Below are positions 4,768-10,019 of a DNA stretch of 11,264 nucleotides, one piece after another. Source of the stretch: Burkholderiales bacterium UBA4615 (GTDB lineage Bacteria > Pseudomonadota > Gammaproteobacteria > Burkholderiales > Burkholderiaceae_E). The stretch spans positions 1 to 11,264 of the forward strand of contig DGIT01000029.1 in NCBI GenBank assembly GCA_002386465.1, given 5' to 3'. The position numbers and the translations under genes were made by a program. The notes beneath the pieces were generated by a model that saw nothing but the letters and a program-made list of their open reading frames with translations, searched no databases and was not told the DNA's origin. Position 1 is the stretch's first letter; every line of letters begins with the position of its first letter.

Positions 4768-6741
4768 ATGGGCGCATGGGAGATCAAGGGGCCGACGCGC
4801 GGAACCTGCCGTTCCTGGCGTGAAGCCTACCCGCAGCTGGGCGCACAGGTCGAACGCATCGTGGCGCCCATCGGCCGAGGTATTGCCTGGGAAGGCTCGA
4901 CGATCTGGGCTTATCGCGATCGGCCTGGAACGATCCCGGAAGTCTTTGCACGCAACGTGTCGCGCTACCCCGATCGCGAGGCCTATGTGTTTCACCCGGG
5001 CGGGCAGCGACTGACCTGGCGCGACGTAGGCGAGCAGGTCGACCGCGTGGCGGCCCGGCTGCGTCGCGACTATGGCGTGCGCAAGCGCGATCGCCTGTGC
5101 CTGCTCACACTGGGCTGCCCTGAATACATCGTGAGCTATCTGGCGATCGCCAGGCTTGGTGGCATTGCAGTGCCTGTGAACCTGGGCCTGCCGGCTGAAG
5201 GGCTGGCTGCGCAGATCAACAAGGTCGGCGCACGCGTGGTGGTGGTGTCGCCCGAAATCTGGGCGAGCAAGCTCGCGTCCGTACGGGGCATACTGAGCAG
5301 CGTGCAAACGGTTTTTCTGACGGCCGATCCTGGAGCCTCACACACGAGCGCCACACCACATGTCTCAGAGCCGGCAAAGCCTGCTGCAACCGACACGATC
5401 GCGTTTGCGCATCTGAACCGTGCAGGCTCGGAGCCTGCGGTGAACGAGGAGATCGACGAGTGGGACCTGTGCGCCATCTCGTTCACATCGGGCACCACCG
5501 GCGTGCCCAAGGGCACCATGGCCATGCACATCAATGCGCTGGGCTGCGCCACCAACATCATGCACGCGGCGCGCGGCCTGGACGTTGACGACATCAACTT
5601 GTGCATGCCGCCGCTGTATCACAACACCGCGGTCTATACCGACTTCATGCCGGCACTGCTGACCGGCGGCAAATGCGTGATCATGAGTGCCTTCGCGCCG
5701 CTGGATGCAATTCAGCTGATCGAGCGGGAAAAAGCCACCTGGGGGGTGGCTGCGCCGATCATGCTCTGGATGATGATGAACCATCCGGATTTCTCGAAGC
5801 ACGACTGCTCAAGCTTCAAGAAGATTCTGTTCGGTGGGCACGCGGCCTCCGAGACCTACATCCGCCAGCTGCATGAATGCTTTGCGCCGATCGCGATGGT
5901 CAACGGCGGCTCGGTGTCCGAGAGCACGGCACTGGGCTTTGCGCTGCCCACCGAAGACGCCCTGCGCAAGATCACCAGCTGCGGGCTGGCCACACCCAAT
6001 ACCGATATCGCCATCTTCGATGACGACGGCTACGAGGTGACCGAGCCCAATGTGATTGGTGAAGTGGCCTATCGCGGCCAACAGACCAACGCCGGTTACT
6101 GGGAAGAACCCGGCAAGACCGCCGAAGTGTTCAGGCGGGACGGCTTCGTGCTGTCGGGCGACTGGGCCAGGATCGACGAGGAGGGATACCTGTGGTTGCT
6201 CGACCGCAAGAAGGACATGGTGGTGCGCGGCGGACAGAACGTCTACTGCATCGAGGTTGAGAACAAGCTCTATCTGCACCCGGCGGTACTGCGCGCTGCG
6301 GTGGTGGGCGTGCCCGACCATGTGTTTTCCGAGCGCCTGAAGGCCGTGCTGGTGCTCAAGCCCGGTCACCGGGCCACGCCACAGGACATTCGCACGCATT
6401 GCGCCGCGCATCTTGCTGCGTATGAAAACCCCGAGTACGTGGTGTTTGCACAGAGCCTGCCCACCAATGCTGCGGGCAAAACGCTCAAGCCGCCGCTGGT
6501 CGACTTCTGGGGCGATGGGCTGGGCACCGCAGCAGAGCGTATGCAGGCCTTTTGCGCGAGCATGCCCGCAGCGCTCATGAGCGTGCCGCATTTCAAGGTG
6601 GACAGCGCCGGTGTGTCACCCAACGAAGCCTTGCGCGCGCTCGAGCAGGGTACAGCGCTGGGTGTGCGAATTGCCGCGCTGGTGGACGCAGGTGGTGTGG
6701 TGGCGCTGACCAAGCCCGACGAGGCGCGCTTCAGGGGCTGA
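4768..6741 (+). CDS. AMP-binding acyl-CoA synthetase/ligase with C-terminal extension
   Basis: The 657-residue protein is a class I adenylate-forming enzyme that would activate a carboxylic acid as acyl-AMP and then acyl-CoA. Core motifs are intact: the phosphate-binding loop TSGTTGVPKG at 240-249, GDWARID at 464-470, DRKKD at 479-483, RGGQN at 487-491, and the catalytic C-domain lysine K571 in TNAAGKTLK. The motif that usually reads Y-G-x-T-E appears as G-S-V-S-E-S (381-386), so the acid group is kept without the usual Tyr/Thr context. About 85 residues follow K571, where most relatives end within 10-40. This tail (about 578-657) is unfamiliar to me. There is no signal peptide. No CoA-dependent pathway gene is nearby, so the substrate (fatty, aromatic or other acid) cannot be named. 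The TGA stop falls in the first unit of a tandem repeat. Confidence 0.9.
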   Translation: MGAWEIKGPTRGTCRSWREAYPQLGAQVERIVAPIGRGIAWEGSTIWAYRDRPGTIPEVFARNVSRYPDREAYVFHPGGQRLTWRDVGEQVDRVAARLRRDYGVRKRDRLCLLTLGCPEYIVSYLAIARLGGIAVPVNLGLPAEGLAAQINKVGARVVVVSPEIWASKLASVRGILSSVQTVFLTADPGASHTSATPHVSEPAKPAATDTIAFAHLNRAGSEPAVNEEIDEWDLCAISFTSGTTGVPKGTMAMHINALGCATNIMHAARGLDVDDINLCMPPLYHNTAVYTDFMPALLTGGKCVIMSAFAPLDAIQLIEREKATWGVAAPIMLWMMMNHPDFSKHDCSSFKKILFGGHAASETYIRQLHECFAPIAMVNGGSVSESTALGFALPTEDALRKITSCGLATPNTDIAIFDDDGYEVTEPNVIGEVAYRGQQTNAGYWEEPGKTAEVFRRDGFVLSGDWARIDEEGYLWLLDRKKDMVVRGGQNVYCIEVENKLYLHPAVLRAAVVGVPDHVFSERLKAVLVLKPGHRATPQDIRTHCAAHLAAYENPEYVVFAQSLPTNAAGKTLKPPLVDFWGDGLGTAAERMQAFCASMPAALMSVPHFKVDSAGVSPNEALRALEQGTALGVRIAALVDAGGVVALTKPDEARFRG

Positions 6742-6807
6742 GCTCTGGGGCTGAGCTCTGGGGCTGAGCTCTGGGGCTGAGCTCTGGGGCTGAGCTCTGG
6801 GGCTGAG
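6734..6807. repeat. 13-bp tandem repeat, 5 full copies plus 9 bp
   Basis: The unit GGGGCTGAGCTCT occurs five times without a mismatch (6734-6798), then a partial copy to 6807. The ligase stop codon TGA (6739-6741) lies in the first unit. Each unit contains the palindrome GAGCTC, so neighbouring units can pair as short hairpins with 7-base loops. There is no T run, so this is not a standard terminator. Perfect identity points to recent expansion by slippage. Confidence 0.95.
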
Positions 6808-6867
6808 GCACGGCCTAAGTTGACGGCCTGCGTCCCGGTGCTGGTGAACGCCGGTCACTCGCCGGTG

Positions 6868-7263
6868 TCACGCATCTTCGCCGGCCAGGCCATCCAGGAT
6901 CGGGCAGTCGGGTCGTTCGTCGCCATGGCAATGGTCGGCAAGGTGTTGAAGGCTGGCCTGCATGGCGCGCAGCGACACGATCTTGCGCTCCAGTTCCTGC
7001 ACATGGCTCAAGGCCAGCGCCTTGACGGTGCGGCTGGCCCGTCGGCGGTTGCGCCAGAGCCCCAGCAGTTCTCCGATCTGCGGCAGGGAAAAGCCCAGGT
7101 CGCGCGCATGGCGGATAAAGGTCAGGATCTGCACGTCCTGTGCGCTGTACAGCCGATACCCCGCATCAGTGCGCATCGCGGCGGGCAGCAGCCCGACCGT
7201 CTCGTAGTGGCGAATCATTTTGGCCGAGACGCCCGCCGCCCGGGCAGCGGTTCCGATGTTCAT
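6868..7263 (-). CDS. cueR: Cu(I)-responsive MerR-family regulator CueR
   Basis: The 131-residue protein activates copper-resistance genes on binding Cu(I), by untwisting promoters with long spacers. The N-terminal winged helix-turn-helix (MNIGTAARAAGVSAKMIRHYE...) and RxDAGYRLY near residues 31-39 are MerR-type. The metal loop C112-H-G-D-E-R-P-D-C120 and S77 fall at the positions known in E. coli CueR, where two cysteines and S77 mark monovalent-metal sensors. A coiled-coil dimer helix spans about 75-108. ATG 7263 gives the family N-terminus. A GTG at 7275 would add four residues and has no better ribosome site. It diverges from a copper chaperone gene across a CueR-type operator and probably regulates both. 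It converges with the ligase gene. Confidence 0.94.
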   Translation of the reverse strand: MNIGTAARAAGVSAKMIRHYETVGLLPAAMRTDAGYRLYSAQDVQILTFIRHARDLGFSLPQIGELLGLWRNRRRASRTVKALALSHVQELERKIVSLRAMQASLQHLADHCHGDERPDCPILDGLAGEDA

Positions 7264-7284
7264 GGAGCGGTCCACAAAAAGTGC

Positions 7285-7315
7285 TTGACCTTGCCATTAT
7301 GGCAAGGATGAACAT
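7285..7315 (+). promoter_or_regulatory. CueR-type promoter and operator for the copper chaperone
   Basis: TTGACC (7285-7290) is followed by a 19-bp spacer and a weak -10 (GAACAT, 7310-7315). The spacer contains the dyad CCTTGCC-ATTAT-GGCAAGG (7289-7307) with perfect 7-base arms. This layout, including a -10 two bases past the dyad, is that of E. coli copA and other MerR-family promoters, where the overlong spacer makes activity depend on the metal-bound activator. A minus-strand CATAAT (7296-7301) within the dyad could serve cueR, so CueR may also affect its own expression. Confidence 0.88.
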
Positions 7316-7336
7316 CAAGGCTCCTCAACCCTTGAT
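7314..7336 (+). other. Small stem-loop in the copper chaperone leader
   Basis: ATCAAGG (7314-7320) and CCTTGAT (7330-7336) form a perfect 7-bp stem with a 9-base loop in the predicted 5' leader. It ends six bases before the GGAG ribosome site (7343-7346). There is no T run, so it is not a terminator. Any role in translation or RNA stability is speculative. Confidence 0.35.
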
Positions 7337-7352
7337 CACAACGGAGCCTTCG

Positions 7353-7619
7353 ATGATCGAATTTCAAGTGAATGACATGGCATGCGGTCACTGCAGCCGG
7401 GCTATCGAACGGGCCATTCTGGCAATCGATCCGGATGCGCATGTGGCGGCCGACCCAGGCAGCAAGCGGGTGCGAGTGCTGGGGGCCCGCGCATCGGCCT
7501 CGGCGCTGGCGGCGGCGATGGCTGCTGAGGGTTACCCTGCTCAGCTGATGGGGCCCCAGGAGACAGGCGCTTCCCGGCAGGCCGCCCGGTCATGTTGCGG
7601 CAGTGCTCGCTGCGGATGA
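7353..7619 (+). CDS. CopZ-like heavy-metal-associated copper chaperone
   Basis: The 88-residue protein carries one heavy-metal-associated domain. The Cu(I) site M9-A-C11-G-H-C14 lies in a short loop after the first strand, with the usual beta-alpha-beta-beta-alpha-beta length to about residue 68. Such proteins hand Cu(I) to a P-type ATPase in the cytosol. After the domain there is a short tail ending R-S-C81-C82-G-S-A-R-C87-G, a cysteine cluster that typical CopZ proteins lack. GGAG at 7343-7346, six bases ahead, supports ATG 7353; the frame opens earlier, but upstream starts fall in the operator. It is controlled from the CueR promoter. No copA ATPase or multicopper oxidase is in the window. 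The stop codon is 2 bp from the tRNA gene on the other strand. Confidence 0.9.
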   Translation: MIEFQVNDMACGHCSRAIERAILAIDPDAHVAADPGSKRVRVLGARASASALAAAMAAEGYPAQLMGPQETGASRQAARSCCGSARCG

Positions 7620-7621
7620 GA

Positions 7622-7697
7622 TGGCGCGCCCGGCAGGAATCGAACCTGCGACCCTTGGCTTCGGAGGCCAATACTCTATCCCCTGAGCTACGGGCGC
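7622..7697 (-). tRNA. tRNA-Arg (anticodon CCG)
   Basis: A complete cloverleaf on the minus strand, 76 nt including an encoded CCA (7622-7624). The acceptor stem is GCGCCCG/CGGGCGC, with discriminator G at 7625. The anticodon stem is TTGGC/GCCAA around loop CTCCGAA, giving anticodon CCG (bases 7662-7664), which reads the CGG arginine codon. The T arm is GCAGG-TTCGATT-CCTGC. No introns or mismatches are apparent. It is transcribed toward the 3' end of the copper chaperone gene. Confidence 0.97.
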
Positions 7698-7707
7698 GTA
7701 GCCGGCC

Positions 7708-7713
7708 ATTGTA
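7708..7713 (-). promoter_or_regulatory. -10 box of the tRNA-Arg promoter
   Basis: The minus strand reads TACAAT 10 bases before the mature tRNA 5' end, placing the start only a few bases upstream. CTGACG (7729-7734, a 15-bp spacer) is the best -35 candidate and lies in the left arm of an inverted repeat. Confidence 0.55.
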
Positions 7714-7728
7714 GCCCCCAAACCTGGT

Positions 7729-7746
7729 CGTCAGCCCCGGCTGACG
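7729..7746. repeat. 18-bp perfect inverted repeat between divergent promoters
   Basis: CGTCAGCC-CC-GGCTGACG has 8-base arms and a 2-base centre. It lies midway between the tRNA -10 box (7708-7713) and the cytochrome -10 box (7767-7772). Each arm carries a CTGACG hexamer reading toward one of them. No T run follows on either strand, so a protein-binding site fits better than a terminator. Confidence 0.8.
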
Positions 7747-7766
7747 GCCACCTCGGGCGTTGCGGC

Positions 7767-7772
7767 TATAAT
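7767..7772 (+). promoter_or_regulatory. -10 box (TATAAT) of the cytochrome c gene
   Basis: An exact TATAAT, giving a leader of about 36 bases to the ATG at 7815. The best -35 candidate is CTGACG at 7741-7746, but the 20-bp spacer is longer than ideal. The promoter may be weak or need an activator. Confidence 0.55.
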
Positions 7773-7814
7773 TTCGCGGTTTGACCCAGCACGCCCCCAT
7801 AACAGGATGCCGCA

Positions 7815-8711
7815 ATGAGCAGCGAGCACGACGCCTTCATCAAGACCCCCCGACAGCTGATCACCGTGGTCACGCTGTCTTTCATCGTCCCCATCCTTAT
7901 CATCGCGGCGCTGGTCTCCTATGTGAACCGCACAGTGCGCACCGGGGCTGGCACGACAGCCATGTCGGCCGAAGCCATCGAGGCGCGGATCAAGCCGGTG
8001 GCGGGGTTCTCGCTGAAGTCGGCTGATGGCCCTCAAGTGCTGCGCGCGGGCGACGAGGTCTACAAGGCGCAGTGCGCTGCCTGCCATGAAGTGGGTGCGG
8101 CCGGCGCCCCCAAGGTCGGCGACACCGCCGCCTGGGCGCCGAGGATCAAAACCGGTTACGACGCGCTGCTCACTTCAGCGCTCAAGGGCAAGAACGCCAT
8201 GTCCGCGCAGGGTGGCGGTGAATACTCCGATCCGGAAATCGGCCGCGCCGTGGTCTATATGGCCAACAAGAGCGGCGCCAAGTTTGCTGAGCCCCAGGCG
8301 CCGGCTGCGGCCAGTGCGCCGGCTGCTCCAGCCATGAGTGCGGCGGCACCCGCTGCGATGGCGGCGGTCGCCACTGCAGCCAGCGCGGCACCGGCAGCGG
8401 CTGCTGCTGCCGCCACCGCAGTTGCTGCGGCAGCGGTCCCCGCCGCAGCCAAACCTGCTGCATCGTCGGCTTCCGATGCAGGCAAGAAGGTCTATGACGC
8501 CTACTGCGCGGCCTGCCATGTGGCAGGGGTCGCTGGCGCACCCAAGTTCGGCGACAAGGCCGCATGGGCACCTCGCATCGCCACGGGCATGGATGCGCTC
8601 TACAGCTCGGTCATCAAAGGCAAGGGCGCGATGCCGGCCAAGGGCGGATCGCCAGCCAGCGACGATGATCTCAAAGCGGCCGTGCAATTCATGGTGGCGG
8701 CGGCGAAGTAA
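7815..8711 (+). CDS. Membrane-anchored dihaem cytochrome c (cytochrome c5 type)
   Basis: The 298-residue protein has an uncleaved-looking N-terminal anchor (about residues 14-36, VVTLSFIVPILIIAALVSYV) and should place two haem domains in the periplasm. Each domain has a C-x-x-C-H haem site (C87-C90-H91 and C231-C234-H235) and a likely axial methionine (M129 in KNAMSAQGG, M273 in KGAMPAKGG). The domains are near duplicates, sharing CAACH, GAPK, AWAPRI and LKGK/IKGK. They are joined by an Ala/Pro-rich linker (about 160-217) that looks unstructured. It probably carries electrons between a membrane quinol-oxidising complex and a terminal acceptor. The partner is not encoded nearby. CAGGA at 7803-7807 supports the ATG. 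An intrinsic terminator at 8767-8792 closes the unit. Confidence 0.92.
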   Translation: MSSEHDAFIKTPRQLITVVTLSFIVPILIIAALVSYVNRTVRTGAGTTAMSAEAIEARIKPVAGFSLKSADGPQVLRAGDEVYKAQCAACHEVGAAGAPKVGDTAAWAPRIKTGYDALLTSALKGKNAMSAQGGGEYSDPEIGRAVVYMANKSGAKFAEPQAPAAASAPAAPAMSAAAPAAMAAVATAASAAPAAAAAAATAVAAAAVPAAAKPAASSASDAGKKVYDAYCAACHVAGVAGAPKFGDKAAWAPRIATGMDALYSSVIKGKGAMPAKGGSPASDDDLKAAVQFMVAAAK

Positions 8712-8766
8712 GCGCGACGCCCGCACTGCGATCGGCGCCCCACTTGGCGAGTCAGGTGGGGATCAG

Positions 8767-8792
8767 AAAACGGCGCTCTCGGGCGCCGTTTT
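8767..8792. terminator. Bidirectional rho-independent terminator
   Basis: AAAACGGCGC and GCGCCGTTTT form a perfect 10-base inverted repeat around a 6-base loop. Each strand has a GC-rich stem followed by TTTT, so it can end both the cytochrome transcript (plus) and the convergent Bug-receptor transcript (minus). The Bug stop codon is about 150 bp away, and the bases between hold nothing I can identify. Confidence 0.9.
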
Positions 8793-8939
8793 CATTGACG
8801 CGGGCAGTGGGGCAAGGCGAGCCAAGCGGACATGCGCACGGATGACTCCACTGGTGGCGCGCGCCGGGTGCCCGCGAATTTAGGAAAATTCTTCGGGCCG
8901 GTTCGAGTTCAATCGCCGGTCCCGCTGTGGCTGAAACGC

Positions 8940-9935
8940 TTATTGCGGTTTGATCCCGGCGCCAGCCACAATCTGCGCCCAGGTCGCCATGTCCTGTTTC
9001 AAGGTCCGGGCAAAGGACTCGGGCGAATCGCCCACAGGCACAAGCGTCTGTTCGTTGAGGCGCGCCTGCACGTCGGGCATCTTCACGATGCGCATGATCT
9101 CGCGCGAGATCTTGTCCACGATCGGGCGCGGTGTTCCGGCCGGCGCCAGCACGCCCACCCATCCGAGCGGCTCGAATCCCGGATAACCGCTTTCTCCCAG
9201 CGTCGGCACGTTGGGCAGAGTCGGCGTGCGCTGTGCGCCGGTCACCACAATCGGCCGCAATTTACCGGCGGCAATATGCGGCGTCGCGGTGCTGACATCG
9301 GCCCAGGCTGTGCTCACCTGTCCGCCCAGCAGATCGGTTGTCATGGGCGCAGACCCCTTGTAGGGCACGTGGGTCATGTCGATGCCGGCGGCGCGGGCAA
9401 AACGCTCGCCCACAATGTGTGACGACGAGGCTGTGCCGAATGAGCCGAAGGTGTACTTGCCAGGGTTGGCCTTGACGAGCGAGACAAACTCCTTGAGGTC
9501 GCGCGCAGGAAAGTCGGATTTCACCACCAGCGCCAGATAGGACAGGCATATCTGCGAGATCGGCTCAAAGTCGCGGATCGGGTCATAAGGCACCTTGGCA
9601 AACAGAGACGGGTTCTGGATGTGCGTGGTGATAGCCACCAGCAGGTTGTAGCCATCTGCGGGCGAGCGTGCGATCTGCTCTGATCCGATCATGCCACTGG
9701 CGCCGGCGCGGTTTTCGACGACCACCGGTTGACCCCAGGCCTCGGCGAGCTTGCCGGCCAGCAACCTGCCCACCAGATCGGTGGCACCCCCCGGCGGGTA
9801 CGGCACCACCAGTTTGACCGGCCGGTTGGGGAAGCTGTCGGCCGATTGGGCGCGAGCGCCTGGCCATGCCGTGACAGCCGTCAGGGCTAGCGCGGCATAG
9901 CCGATGCGACGACGCGAGGGCATAGCGATGGGCAT
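8940..9935 (-). CDS. Bug-family tripartite tricarboxylate transporter substrate-binding protein
   Basis: The 331-residue protein is a periplasmic solute receptor of the Bug (TctC-like) family, which is greatly expanded in Bordetella and relatives. Its signal peptide runs to about A29 (RRRIGYAALALTA..., cleavage near ARA-Q). The mature part has the family's NRPVKLVVPYPPGGATD (37-53), VENRAGASGMIG (73-84), PYDPIRDFEPIS (116-127), HVPYKGSAPM (189-198) and WxGVLAPAGTP (259-269). AGGAGA at 9941-9946, five bases before ATG 9935, fixes the start. No TctA/TctB membrane subunits are nearby, so it is an orphan receptor that may use a distant transporter or serve as a sensor. The ligand cannot be predicted. 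It follows rep on the same strand with an 84-bp gap and ends at a shared terminator. Confidence 0.93.
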   Translation of the reverse strand: MPIAMPSRRRIGYAALALTAVTAWPGARAQSADSFPNRPVKLVVPYPPGGATDLVGRLLAGKLAEAWGQPVVVENRAGASGMIGSEQIARSPADGYNLLVAITTHIQNPSLFAKVPYDPIRDFEPISQICLSYLALVVKSDFPARDLKEFVSLVKANPGKYTFGSFGTASSSHIVGERFARAAGIDMTHVPYKGSAPMTTDLLGGQVSTAWADVSTATPHIAAGKLRPIVVTGAQRTPTLPNVPTLGESGYPGFEPLGWVGVLAPAGTPRPIVDKISREIMRIVKMPDVQARLNEQTLVPVGDSPESFARTLKQDMATWAQIVAGAGIKPQ

Positions 9936-10019
9936 GAAGGTCTCCTGTCTGTGATGGTGTGATCGGGTCATGCTACCTGATGGTCTGCACGACGGGGCTG
10001 ACTGCACGGCCCGTGCGAC

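Noticed and set aside
7622..7650. tRNA-Arg 3' end as an integration site bounding a mobile island
   Set aside because: No second copy of the tRNA 3' end, no integrase and no phage gene in the window. The neighbouring cueR-chaperone pair looks like ordinary chromosomal content.
7402..7815. Long minus-strand frame through the copper chaperone and tRNA
   Set aside because: It reads straight through a complete tRNA gene and antisense to the chaperone, so it is a high-GC shadow frame.
8255..8485. Ala-rich minus-strand frame within the cytochrome linker
   Set aside because: It is the complement of the repetitive Ala-coding linker, with no independent support.
10004..10016. GCACGG-C-CCGTGC dyad just after rep as a terminator
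   Set aside because: At most a 5-bp stem with a 3-base loop and no T run on the minus strand. Too weak to call.
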